Under the pieces are notes generated by a model. That model ran no database searches. It was not told where the DNA came from and saw only the letters and a list, made by a program, of their open reading frames with translations. Positions 52,801 through 61,275 of a stretch of 64,000 nt of DNA are shown one piece after another. Source of the stretch: Insolitispirillum peregrinum (lineage in GTDB: Bacteria; Pseudomonadota; Alphaproteobacteria; Rhodospirillales; Rhodospirillaceae); NCBI RefSeq assembly GCF_042665255.1, contig NZ_JBHTCD010000001.1. One strand, 5' to 3'. Each line of letters starts with the position of its first letter. The stretch's first letter is position 1. The position numbers were made by a program, and so were the translations under genes.

Positions 52801-52900
52801 GCATTGTTTTGCGAAAACCGGTTCCCACTTTTCGCACAATGCAGGTTTTTCCATGCCGCATTGTTGTTGCGAAAACCGGTTCCCACTTTTCGCACAATGC
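52801..52900 (+). repeat. Two tandem REP-like hairpin B units
   Basis: Two copies of an extended palindrome with outer arms GCATTGT/ACAATGC and inner arms GCGAAAA/TTTTCGC. The first is at 52801-52842 and the second at 52858-52900; the 25-bp cores (52811-52835 and 52869-52893) are identical. They lie between etfA and greB, in the greB leader. Confidence 0.88.
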
Positions 52901-52988
52901 TCCAGCACACCAAAAAGGGCGGGGATGTCGCAAGGCGTCCCCGATCTTTTTGGTGCCAGCCTTTCTTGTATCGGACGCAAACACCGCC

Positions 52989-53507
52989 ATGGCACGTCCC
53001 CCCGCCCCTCCCCCTGATACGGCCGCCCCCGGCCCCCGCAACCTGATTTCCCCGGCCGGGCTGGAAAAGCTGCGCGCCGAGTTGAAGCATCTGTGGGGCA
53101 GCGAACGCCCAAAGGTGGTTGAAGCCGTCAGCCGGGCCGCCGCCAACGGTGACCGCTCGGAAAACGGCGATTACATCTATGGCAAAAAGCGCCTGCGCGA
53201 GATTGACCGTCGGGTCCGCTTTCTGACCAAACGCCTTGATTGCGCCGAGGTCGTTGACCCGACCCAGCAAAAGAACCGCTCACGGGTGTTCTTTGGGGCT
53301 ACGGTGGTCTACATCAATGACCGGGACGAGGAAGTCACCGTCACCATCCTCGGACAAGACGAAGCCGACCTGACACAAGGCAGCATTTCCTGGCTTTCGC
53401 CCGTTGCCCGCGCCTTGATGAAAGCACAGGTCGGAGACGTGGTAGCTGTTCGGACCCCTGCCGGGGCTGATCACCTTGAAATCATCGCCATCCATTATCC
53501 CTCTTGA
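52989..53507 (+). CDS. greB: Transcription elongation factor GreB
   Basis: A 172-aa factor that stimulates RNA cleavage in backtracked RNA polymerase. The N-terminal coiled coil contains AANGDRSENGDYIYGKKRL, with the acidic tip residues D and E, and NLISPAGLEKLRAEL. The C-terminal domain has FFGATVVYI and SWLSPVARALM. The ATG at 52989 gives a proline-rich N-terminal extension of about 18 residues. The ribosome site is weak. Confidence 0.92.
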   Translation: MARPPAPPPDTAAPGPRNLISPAGLEKLRAELKHLWGSERPKVVEAVSRAAANGDRSENGDYIYGKKRLREIDRRVRFLTKRLDCAEVVDPTQQKNRSRVFFGATVVYINDRDEEVTVTILGQDEADLTQGSISWLSPVARALMKAQVGDVVAVRTPAGADHLEIIAIHYPS

Positions 53508-53657
53508 TAGAAAATCTGGTGGTTATTTTCGCTCAAAAAGCATATCCATGCCGAGAAAATGGGTATTTACCACCCCCATAGGAAGAACGCCGTTCGCCAT
53601 CGCCAGAGCTTACTGTTAGCATAGGGGCAAGACTGATCTCTGACAGGGAGTATCCCC

Positions 53658-54212
53658 ATGGCAACACTGAAGAATGGCGTTGATCTTGCTTCTATCGCCA
53701 CCTACGTCGATGCGGTGAAAACCGACCCTGCTCAGGGACAGGTCAAATTCGTCGCCACATCCCGCTGGGAAGGCGGCACACGCAGCACCATCTCGGTAGA
53801 CCAGTTTTATGCCAACGGCCAACCGGCAGCTCCGGCGGGCCGTTCGTTCAAAATCGTTTGCGATGAGCCCGCCGTTCTGGGGGGAACCGATCAGGGCCCC
53901 GGCCCCGGTGAACTGATTGCTGCGGCCCTGTGCGGCTGCCTGACCGCTGGCATCGCCACCAATGCTGCCCTGTTCGACACCGAGCTGGACGACATCGAGG
54001 TCACCACCGAAGTTGACTGGAACATGCTGGGGCTGCTGGGATTGGACCGGAGTGTCCCCAGCAGCGCCAAAGGCGTCCATTACACTGTGCGGCTGAAAGG
54101 CAATGACCCCGAAAAGCTGCGCCGGGCCAAGGAAACCCTCGACCGCAAATCCGCCATCCTGAAAACCATTGAAGCAATGATTCCCGTGACCACCACTGTT
54201 GTCATCGAGTAA
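53658..54212 (+). CDS. OsmC family protein
   Basis: A 184-aa protein of the OsmC/Ohr fold. It has GPGPGELIAAALCGCLTAGI with a conserved Cys, another Cys at about 77 (FKIVCDEPAV), and a C-terminal helix-strand pattern. OsmC and Ohr reduce organic hydroperoxides through two cysteines; this one is longer than classic OsmC and belongs to an uncharacterised subgroup. It starts after AGGGAG. Confidence 0.87.
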   Translation: MATLKNGVDLASIATYVDAVKTDPAQGQVKFVATSRWEGGTRSTISVDQFYANGQPAAPAGRSFKIVCDEPAVLGGTDQGPGPGELIAAALCGCLTAGIATNAALFDTELDDIEVTTEVDWNMLGLLGLDRSVPSSAKGVHYTVRLKGNDPEKLRRAKETLDRKSAILKTIEAMIPVTTTVVIE

Positions 54213-54245
54213 AATCGCCACTCATCAACAAGAAAAGCCAGGGCG

Positions 54246-54341
54246 TTGTGCGAAAAGTGGAAACCGGCTTTCGCAAAAACAATTTGACAGATCAAAAGGT
54301 TAGACCAGCGTGCCTGCGTCCGGTTTAACGCACGCTGGTCT
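54246..54341 (-). repeat. Inverted REP-like unit: hairpin B, spacer, hairpin A
   Basis: Hairpin B in reverse at 54251-54275 (GCGAAAAGTGG...TTCGC), a spacer with GACAGATCAAAAGGTT, and hairpin A at 54302-54341 (AGACCAGCGTG ... CACGCTGGTCT) with an uninterrupted loop. This is the intact version of the unit that a MITE copy interrupts at 58.4 kb. Confidence 0.85.
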
Positions 54342-54373
54342 GGAATGTACGGGACAAAAAAGGGGGAAGGGCA

Positions 54374-55582
54374 ATGCGCGTCGGTGTCGGATACAGCGAA
54401 CACGGCGACAGCCGCATGGCGGGAATTGAGGCCGTCTCGACGGCCCTTTCCGGCCTTCCCCCTGCATCTTCCTGTGATCTGGTGATGATTTTCTCGACCG
54501 CCCAGCACGACCCGGCAGCCTTGCATGCCGGTATCCGTTCGGTGGTCGGCCCATCGCCCCGCCTGATCGGTGGCTGGTCGGTTGGGGCAATTACCAATGA
54601 CTGCCTCGGCTATGGCGGTTTGCAGGTCGGCATTGCGGTTTTCCACTTTCAGAGCGTGCAATGGGCCATCCTTGCCGAAGGCGATCTCGCCCGTGATCAG
54701 GAAGCCGCCGGTCATCGACTGGGCGAAAGCCTGCGCGCCCTGCCGCTGGATGATGATGCTGCGGTCATCATGTTGTATGACTCCGTTGATCGGACCAGTG
54801 GCCGCATGAAGCTGAACATGGCCACCCCCATTCTGAATGGGGTCCACACCGCCATGGACGGCTTTCCCCATCTGGTCGGGGCGGGCCTGTGCGGAGACAT
54901 GACGGGCCGCCCGACCTGGCAGTGGATTGACGACGACCTGCGCCAGCAGAGCGTTTTTGCTCTGGTCCTGTGGGGTGGTATCCGGATGGACAGCGTGATC
55001 ATGCATGGCTGCATGCCCGCCACCGGTTATCGCACCATCACCAGGGCCGACGGAGCCGTCATCCACGAGATAGATCACCGTCCCGCACTGGAGGTGATTG
55101 CCGAACTGCTGGGGGATTCCGGGGTCAGTCCCAAGGAATACGGCTTTTTCGTCACCCTTGGCCGCAACATGGGGGAAAAATGGGACGAGCCGGATGAAAC
55201 CGCCTACGTCAACCGTATGTGCCTGAAAGCCAACGAAGAAACCGGTAGCCTGATCATGTTCGAACCAGATCTCGTACAGGGGTGCGAGGTCCAGCTGATG
55301 CACCGCTCGGTCACTTTTGATTACATCGCCCCCAAAATTGACGCCCTGTTCGAGGCGGCAGCGGCCCGACGCCCTTTATTTGCCCTGTACATCAACTGCG
55401 CAGGCCGTGCTGCGGCATATTCCGGGCTGGACGGAGAAGACGGTGCCGTCGTGCAGGATGCCGTTGCCGGGCGTGTCCCCTTGCTGGGCTTTTACTCTGG
55501 TGTCGAAATTGCTCCGGTACGTGGCCGCCCGCAACCGCTGGACTGGACCGGAGTGTTCTGCCTGTTCAGTCTGCCTGCATAG
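54374..55582 (+). CDS. FIST domain sensor protein
   Basis: A 402-aa cytoplasmic protein with FIST_N (about 20-215: GGWSVGAITNDCLGYGG) and FIST_C domains (about 225-375: ALEVIAELLGDSG, LFALYINCAGRAAAY, LGFYSGVEIAPV). FIST domains are proposed small-ligand (possibly amino acid) sensors linked to signal transduction. It starts after AGGGGGAAGGG and ends 9 bp before a hybrid kinase, which is presumably its signalling partner. Confidence 0.88.
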   Translation: MRVGVGYSEHGDSRMAGIEAVSTALSGLPPASSCDLVMIFSTAQHDPAALHAGIRSVVGPSPRLIGGWSVGAITNDCLGYGGLQVGIAVFHFQSVQWAILAEGDLARDQEAAGHRLGESLRALPLDDDAAVIMLYDSVDRTSGRMKLNMATPILNGVHTAMDGFPHLVGAGLCGDMTGRPTWQWIDDDLRQQSVFALVLWGGIRMDSVIMHGCMPATGYRTITRADGAVIHEIDHRPALEVIAELLGDSGVSPKEYGFFVTLGRNMGEKWDEPDETAYVNRMCLKANEETGSLIMFEPDLVQGCEVQLMHRSVTFDYIAPKIDALFEAAAARRPLFALYINCAGRAAAYSGLDGEDGAVVQDAVAGRVPLLGFYSGVEIAPVRGRPQPLDWTGVFCLFSLPA

Positions 55583-55591
55583 GGGATTGCC

Positions 55592-58330
55592 ATGAACGAA
55601 CGGCCAGCCCCACCCTCTGCCTCGCCGCCAGATGACTCCGCCGCGCTGCAGGCAGCCCTGTCCGAACAGCAGCAGCGGGCCGACTATTTCCAGCGACAGA
55701 CAGAGCAACTGGCCGCCCGACTGGTCAAGGCCGATGCGGTTGGGTCAACCCTGCGCCACGAGCTGGAGCAGAAGCGACGGGGCTTTTCGCTGCTGGCGGG
55801 CCTGAGTGCAGCGCTGACCCTGACCCCGACCTCGAACGCCCACGCCATTTTCCAGACCACATGCCAACGGGTCAACGCCACCCTGAACATGGAACGCACA
55901 GTCGTTCTCAGGCCGGTTGCCCGCGACACGTTCACCGTCGCCCTGACCCAGGGCTATGAGCGCAATCAGGCAGACGCCCTGCTGGCAACAGAGATCCATG
56001 TGCCTGTTGATACCCTGCTGCAGAATGGTTACGTGCTGATCACCAGGGAAAGTGGCCGCGATCACCTGCACAACCTGCGAACCGCGCTGTCACTGCCATT
56101 CCTGATCGCCGTTCCGGTCATGCAGGACAACGACGTGATGGCAATCATCATCACCGGTCGCACCCGAGAGCAGAAACCGTTCATGCCCCAGCTGGGGCAA
56201 GGGGACCGGGAGACATTACAAGCCATTGCCGCCTATATCAGCGCCATCTTTGCCCAGGGAGCGATGCTGGACGTCGAACACATGAATCAGCGTTTGCGAC
56301 TGGAAAATGAGCGCATTTCCATGGCCAAAGAGCAGGCCGAAGGGCTGGCAAAGGCCAAGAGTGAATTCATTGCGGTCATTTCCCACGAAGTCCGCACCCC
56401 GATGAACGGCGTACTGGGGCTCAGTCGCCTGTTGCTGGACAGTGACCTGCAACCCGAACAGCAGGATTTGGCACAAACGATCGTTTCATCCGGGGAGACC
56501 TTGCTGGGTATTCTGAACGAAATTCTGGATCTGTCCAAACTGGAGGCTGGTCGTATCGAGCTGGAGAAGCTGCCATTCCACCCGGTCAGCATGGTCGAAG
56601 ACTGCATGGCCCTGATCGCCGCCCAGGCATCCGACAAGGGGCTGGCGCTGGCCTGCCACGCCGCAGCCGATGTCCCGGGCACACTGATCGGCGACGGAGC
56701 CCGTGTGCGCCAGATCCTGATGAACCTGATCGGCAATGCGGTCAAGTTTACGGAACGCGGCAGCGTCAGTGTGGCAACCAGCATCGCCCCGTCCCTGCCC
56801 GGTGATGCTGGCGTAACGGTGCTGTTCAGCATCACGGATACCGGCATTGGCCTGTCAGAGGAGGAAAAAACCCGTTTGTTCCGCCGCTATGAACAGGCAG
56901 GGGCATGGGTCAACCGCCGTTTTGGTGGCACCGGTCTGGGACTGTCGATCAGCAAACAACTGGCCGAGCTGATGGATGGCACCATCACCGTTCACAGCAC
57001 CATTGGCCAGGGGACAACCTTTATTGTCACCCTGCGTCTGGGTCATTCCTCCTCCACCGGCCCCGGTCGCCCCGTCCCTCATATCCCGGAAGGCCAGATG
57101 GTCCTGATCGCCGACCCGGACCCGATGGCTCGTCAGCTTCTGACCCGGCAACTGGAAATGTGGGGGCTGATCGTTGGTCAGGCCACGACCATGGAAGACC
57201 TGTACGATTGCGGTCCATTGCTGCAACAAGGCGGAGCCATCATTGCCAGCACGCGTTTGGGGGCCGACATCGCCGCCTGCCTGCAAACGGTGGCCAGCAA
57301 CAGCGGTGTCGGCAGCTCGCCGCGAGCCCTGATCCTTTCCTGTGGGTCAAAGCGTTTACCGCCAGCCAAAGAGACCGCCATTCCGTGGATTGCCGAGCCG
57401 ATACGGGAAAGCAGTCTGAAAGCAGCCATTGAGTGGCTGTTTGCCACCCCGTCGAAGCGGTCAGACACGCCATCACCACACTTCGCCGCCATGAGCCCCC
57501 CGGTGGAAGGCCCCTCTCCCTCTCTGCCATCCCTCTCGATTCTTTTGGCTGAGGACAATATTGTCAACCAGCGGGTTGCCATTGGGTTGCTCGAACGACA
57601 GGGCGCGCGTGTTGTCGCCGTTGAAAATGGTCAACAGGCACTGGCCGCCCTGCAGCACACCCGATTCGACCTGATCCTGATGGACCGGCACATGCCGGAC
57701 ATGAACGGGATTGAGGCTGTACAGACGCTGCGCCGACTGCCACCACCGCATGGAACCTTGCCCGTTATCGCCTTGACCGCCGCCGCTTCGCAAGCCGATG
57801 CCCAAGAATGCCTTGATGCCGGCATGAATGCTTTTGTTTCCAAGCCCATTGACCCCAAGCAGCTTTATCAGGTCATTCTGTCTCTGGTAGAGCCATCGTC
57901 ATCGGCGCAGACACCAGCCCTGCGCTTGCCCTCTCCAACCCTGCTCCCCACGCGGGGCACCTGTGCCGGGCATAATCCGAACGATCCCGCCATCATTGCA
58001 GACCTGGTCCGGGATTTGGGAATCGACATTCTGCAGGAACTGAACAACGATTTCAGCCATAGCTGCCGAAACCTGCTGGATACCATCAACACCGCCATTT
58101 CGACCCGCAATCACTCGGAAATAGAGTATGCGACGCACAGCCTGAAAAGTGCGGCAGGCTTTCTGGGGATACGGGAACTGGCTGACGCGGCAGCCGAGAT
58201 CGAACAGCAGGCAAAAATACAGGCTGAAACTGTCTGGCAAGCGGCCGCACGGCTCAGCACGCTGGCCGCCGATGGACAGCGCTGGCTAGCCGCCATGACC
58301 CTGCACCATGCCAGGACCACAGAGCAGTGA
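55592..58330 (+). CDS. GAF hybrid sensor kinase with receiver and HPt
   Basis: A 912-aa cytoplasmic kinase. Coiled coil at about 15-65; GAF at about 70-225; HisKA with H265 (VISHEVRTPMNG); HATPase (GGTGLGLSISKQL); a pseudo-receiver at about 505-615 in which the expected Asp is replaced (AIIASTRLG); a true receiver with D698 (LMDRHMPDMNG); and a C-terminal HPt with H849 (ATHSLKSAAGFLG). A complete internal phosphorelay is present; the final regulator is not adjacent. It has no TM helices, so the input is probably the FIST protein encoded 9 bp upstream. Confidence 0.91.
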   Translation: MNERPAPPSASPPDDSAALQAALSEQQQRADYFQRQTEQLAARLVKADAVGSTLRHELEQKRRGFSLLAGLSAALTLTPTSNAHAIFQTTCQRVNATLNMERTVVLRPVARDTFTVALTQGYERNQADALLATEIHVPVDTLLQNGYVLITRESGRDHLHNLRTALSLPFLIAVPVMQDNDVMAIIITGRTREQKPFMPQLGQGDRETLQAIAAYISAIFAQGAMLDVEHMNQRLRLENERISMAKEQAEGLAKAKSEFIAVISHEVRTPMNGVLGLSRLLLDSDLQPEQQDLAQTIVSSGETLLGILNEILDLSKLEAGRIELEKLPFHPVSMVEDCMALIAAQASDKGLALACHAAADVPGTLIGDGARVRQILMNLIGNAVKFTERGSVSVATSIAPSLPGDAGVTVLFSITDTGIGLSEEEKTRLFRRYEQAGAWVNRRFGGTGLGLSISKQLAELMDGTITVHSTIGQGTTFIVTLRLGHSSSTGPGRPVPHIPEGQMVLIADPDPMARQLLTRQLEMWGLIVGQATTMEDLYDCGPLLQQGGAIIASTRLGADIAACLQTVASNSGVGSSPRALILSCGSKRLPPAKETAIPWIAEPIRESSLKAAIEWLFATPSKRSDTPSPHFAAMSPPVEGPSPSLPSLSILLAEDNIVNQRVAIGLLERQGARVVAVENGQQALAALQHTRFDLILMDRHMPDMNGIEAVQTLRRLPPPHGTLPVIALTAAASQADAQECLDAGMNAFVSKPIDPKQLYQVILSLVEPSSSAQTPALRLPSPTLLPTRGTCAGHNPNDPAIIADLVRDLGIDILQELNNDFSHSCRNLLDTINTAISTRNHSEIEYATHSLKSAAGFLGIRELADAAAEIEQQAKIQAETVWQAAARLSTLAADGQRWLAAMTLHHARTTEQ

Positions 58331-58403
58331 GCGCAAAAGCGGGAACCGGTTTTACGGAAAATCACTGTGACAAATCAAAAGAGTAGACCAGCGTGCCTGC
58401 GTC
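58331..58403 (-). repeat. Diverged REP-like unit with left arm of hairpin A
   Basis: A degenerate inverted hairpin B at 58331-58357 (GGGAACCGGTTTTACGG), a spacer (GACAAATCAAAAGAGT), and the left arm of hairpin A (AGACCAGCGTGCCTGCGTC at 58385-58403). The right arm (AACGCATGCTGGTCT) resumes only at 58540-58554, after a MITE-like element. Confidence 0.8.
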
Positions 58404-58407
58404 AGGT

Positions 58408-58528
58408 CACAGTACACGACAGTAAGGAAACAAGACCGTGGAGCGCTGCTCCACACCTCGCTGGGGCCTCAGGCCCCGAATGGTTTGGGCGATAGCCCAT
58501 TCTTTTCCACCAATTGTCGTGTACTGTG
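58408..58528 (+). repeat. MITE-like element, copy 3, inside hairpin A
   Basis: A 121-bp element with terminal repeats CACAGTACACGACAGT at 58408-58423 and its complement (one mismatch) ending at 58528. Internal GGAGCGCTGCTCC and GGGGCCTCAGGCCCC match copy 1, but the right part is shorter. Compared with the uninterrupted hairpin at 54302, it sits in the loop of hairpin A; GCGTC occurs on both sides (58399-58403 and 58529-58533), a possible target duplication. Confidence 0.85.
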
Positions 58529-58560
58529 GCGTCCCATTTAACGCATGCTGGTCTAAATGA

Positions 58561-58597
58561 AAAAAGAGAGTCCCCTTTTCTGGAGACTCTCTTTTTT
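58561..58597. terminator. Bidirectional terminator
   Basis: AAAAAGAGAGTCC at 58561-58573 pairs with GGAGACTCTCTTTTTT at 58582-58597 (two unpaired bases). An A-run lies on one side and a T-run on the other. It is the first good terminator after the FIST-kinase operon, 230 bp past the kinase stop. Confidence 0.8.
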
Positions 58598-59196
58598 AGT
58601 ACCCGGATCCCCGCAAGCTCGTGGTTGCGGTTCTCTGCTTGCATCGACAACGCGTTACACACGTCACCGAGGTAACGCACAGACGATACACCACGATCAG
58701 GCACGATCGAAACGGAGTACCATCTTGCACGCTGCTGACACAGACACCCTGTGAATGGTCCCATTCGACAGGATGCCCAACACACTACCTACCGCCGCCC
58801 GAATACCGGGTACGCCGAGTTGTGACACCCGATCCCGGACCCGCGGCTGGACGACGCACGATGAAAGGCAACGTCCAGACGATGACGGCGCTGGGTTTCA
58901 CGCCGAGCCAGTAAACGCAACGGAAACACCAACACAAAAAGCAAGAGCAGGAACTCGCACACGTCCTTCTCCTTGAGCGCAACAGCCAAAGACTGCTTGT
59001 TATTATGATGGGCCTTTTTGGCCTCACTGGTCTCATGCCCCACAGGCAGGACCTTCTGCGTCATACGCAAGGGTGACAATAGTCCCTTGTTGCAGGCTAT
59101 TTCAACATGTAATCACATAAAAAGTGGCAGCCAAAAGAACTACATTACCTGCCTTACCGATAATACTCCTTTTTATAAATAACGCATAAATTCATA
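58598..59196. other. 599-bp stretch with no convincing gene
   Basis: Only short overlapping frames occur on both strands, none with a good ribosome site or family match. A hairpin CCTGTGAATGG/CCATTCGACAGG lies at 58748-58772. The GC-rich part is at 58600-58980 and the part near 59080-59190 is AT-rich. It could hold a small RNA or a decayed gene; nothing firmer can be said. Confidence 0.4.
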
Positions 59197-59544
59197 TCAG
59201 CGGGCAACACTCTGCCTAATCCATGACAGAAAGTCGCCACAACCTCCGGATACAGGAACTGTAACAATGCATGGTAATTCGTAAGAATGCATATTCTTGA
59301 TTAATGAAATGGCCAGATCGACACATTCCGTTGTCGTCTTCACTATGAATGCAACCTCTACAGACGTTTCGGTTTTGTCTTCCCAGCGATATATCGACGT
59401 CATCGGCCCAAGAATATTTACGCATGCCGCCAGCCGGGCATCAACCAGCGATTGCCCAATCGCCAGGGCCTGCTGTTGATCTGCCGCAGTACAATACAAA
59501 ATTTGTACGTCAGTTTCTGTCTGTCGGGACATACCCATATCCAT
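59197..59544 (-). CDS. cutA: Divalent-cation tolerance protein CutA
   Basis: A roughly 115-aa trimeric CutA1 protein, linked to copper and other cation tolerance though its role is unclear. It has ARLAACVNILGPMTSIYRWEDK-type core elements, FIVKTTTECVDL, and the C-terminal FLSWIRQSV. The start is ambiguous among Met codons at 59544, 59538 and 59532. The base composition is lower in GC than that of most genes here. Confidence 0.88.
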   Translation of the reverse strand: MDMGMSRQTETDVQILYCTAADQQQALAIGQSLVDARLAACVNILGPMTSIYRWEDKTETSVEVAFIVKTTTECVDLAISLIKNMHSYELPCIVTVPVSGGCGDFLSWIRQSVAR

Positions 59545-59614
59545 CTCTACGCCAAACACCAGGATCCAGAGCGGGTATCGTGGCTTCAAAAAATACGAAA
59601 CCCCGCCCTCAGCG

Positions 59615-60343
59615 TTAACGCAACACCGCCAGCAACAGGACGATCAACGCAAACAAACCAAATCCACCCGCAATAACCAGCAGCCGGGGATCATTCAGCT
59701 GAACCACTGGCCGCGGCAAGGATGTGATGGACCCACTCGATGCTTTGGTTGCGACACTCCCATCATCCAGGAGCGCATCCCAGTCTGCCAGCAACGTGCG
59801 CGCAGCACCGGTCGAGGCAAAAAGAATGTCGTCGCCCACAGGCTCCACCTCACTCCCACTCAGGCGATCTTCCTCCTGCTTGGAGGCTGCTGCCATGGCA
59901 ACAATCAGACGGCGGGTAAAGCGGTCAAAGAATTCATGGGCCGTACGATCCGCCATTCCCTTGACCAGCTTGCTGCCAACGTCGGCCAGGATACCGCCAA
60001 TATTGGTTTCACAACGGTAGCGCAGGCAGCACCCGCCATCATCCTGATCACTCAGCTCGACAGAGGCGAAGCCTTTGACAAAGCCCGCTGCACCACCTTC
60101 CCCCTGCCCATTCAGGGTATAGGAGCACAACGGCACCACATCGCTCAGCCAAAGTTTTCCGGCAAAGCGGGCACTGATCGGGCCAACGCTGGCCCTGATC
60201 GTCGCCGACAGGGTTTCCGGACCACTCCATGCCAGTTCTTCACATCCCTCAATGCACACGCGCAAAATGGAGGGGTCGTTCAAGGCATCCCACACTTTGC
60301 TCCGTGGTGCAGGAACGCTGTATTCACCGGTAAACTGCATCAT
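59615..60343 (-). CDS. CoxG-like SRPBCC protein with C-terminal membrane anchor
   Basis: A 242-aa protein starting MMQFTGEYSVPAP after GGAGGGG. Residues about 1-145 form a CoxG-type SRPBCC domain (VWDALNDPSILRVCIEGCEEL, GKGMADRTAHEFF-like end). A linker leads to a C-terminal membrane helix (LLVIAGGFGLFALIVLLLAVL). CoxG helps CO dehydrogenase reach the membrane in carboxydotrophs, but no CO dehydrogenase or other molybdenum hydroxylase gene is nearby. It lies 11 bp downstream of a beta-hydroxyacid dehydrogenase. Confidence 0.85.
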   Translation of the reverse strand: MMQFTGEYSVPAPRSKVWDALNDPSILRVCIEGCEELAWSGPETLSATIRASVGPISARFAGKLWLSDVVPLCSYTLNGQGEGGAAGFVKGFASVELSDQDDGGCCLRYRCETNIGGILADVGSKLVKGMADRTAHEFFDRFTRRLIVAMAAASKQEEDRLSGSEVEPVGDDILFASTGAARTLLADWDALLDDGSVATKASSGSITSLPRPVVQLNDPRLLVIAGGFGLFALIVLLLAVLR

Positions 60344-60354
60344 TCCCCTCCCTG

Positions 60355-61275
60355 CTACGCGTCGCCGTCTGCCGAGGGCCCAGCCCCCCGCCCTTGCTGC
60401 TGGTACAACGTAAAGATCCCCTGCGTCCCGCACTCGCGGCCACCCTGTTCGGCAAACCGGCCAAACTGGTGCAACGCGGTCTGCAACCCCCGCAGGTCCA
60501 GCCCCATGGCCTCGGCCTCGCTGGCTGCGATCCCCATATCCTTCAGGAAATGGTGCACGAAGAAACCGGGGGCAAAATCGCCCTCGCTCATTCGCTTGCC
60601 CAGAACATTCAACTGGAACCCACCAGCGGCACCACCACCGATGACCCCCAATACCTTTTCCAGATCAAGCCCGGCATGGGCACCATAACTCAGGGCTTCG
60701 GCCACCCCGACAATGGTCCCGGCGATTACGATCTGATTCACCATTTTGGTGTGCTGACCGGCACCTGCGCCCCCCAGCAGGGCAATCGACTTGCCCATTA
60801 CCTGGAACAACGGCAAGGCACGCAGATAGGCGGCTTCATCACCACCGACCATGATCGCCAGCGTCGCATTGCGGGCGCCCACATCCCCCCCTGACACCGG
60901 AGCGTCGAGCGCGGCAATTCCCCGCCCGGCAGCCTGTGCATGGATACGGCGGGCCAAAGCCGGTTGCGAGGTGGTCATGTCGATCACCAGCCCACCGGGC
61001 GCCATGTTCGGAACCAGCCCGTCATCACCCAGATAAACGGCTTCGACATCATGGGGGTAGCCGACCATGGTGATGACAACGGTGCAAACCCGCGCCAGCG
61101 AAGCGGGCGTATCGTGCCAGATGGCACCAGCCTCCAGCAATGCTTCGGCCTTTTCCTTCGTCCGGCTGAAAACATGCACCTCATATCCGGCCGCCAGAAT
61201 GTGGCCTGCCATGCTTTGGCCCATGATCCCAAGACCGATAAAGCCGATACGTTCTGCCTGCACGGCGCTGCTCAT
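60355..61275 (-). CDS. Beta-hydroxyacid dehydrogenase (3-hydroxyisobutyrate/tartronate semialdehyde type)
   Basis: A 306-aa NAD(P)-dependent enzyme. It has the Rossmann motif RIGFIGLGIMGQSMAGHIL, the substrate loop DAPVSGGDVGARNATLAI, and the catalytic Lys in GQHTKMVNQIVIAG. It is a paralogue of mmsB at 14 kb. GQHTKMVNQ is closer to glyoxylate/tartronate-semialdehyde-type reductases than to mmsB. GGAGG precedes the ATG. It is co-transcribed with the CoxG-like gene. Confidence 0.88.
   Translation of the reverse strand: MSSAVQAERIGFIGLGIMGQSMAGHILAAGYEVHVFSRTKEKAEALLEAGAIWHDTPASLARVCTVVITMVGYPHDVEAVYLGDDGLVPNMAPGGLVIDMTTSQPALARRIHAQAAGRGIAALDAPVSGGDVGARNATLAIMVGGDEAAYLRALPLFQVMGKSIALLGGAGAGQHTKMVNQIVIAGTIVGVAEALSYGAHAGLDLEKVLGVIGGGAAGGFQLNVLGKRMSEGDFAPGFFVHHFLKDMGIAASEAEAMGLDLRGLQTALHQFGRFAEQGGRECGTQGIFTLYQQQGRGAGPSADGDA

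Noticed and set aside
58789..59079. A 96-codon minus-strand frame with one hydrophobic stretch in the 58.6-59.2 kb gap
   Set aside because: No ribosome site, competing frames on both strands and no family resemblance.
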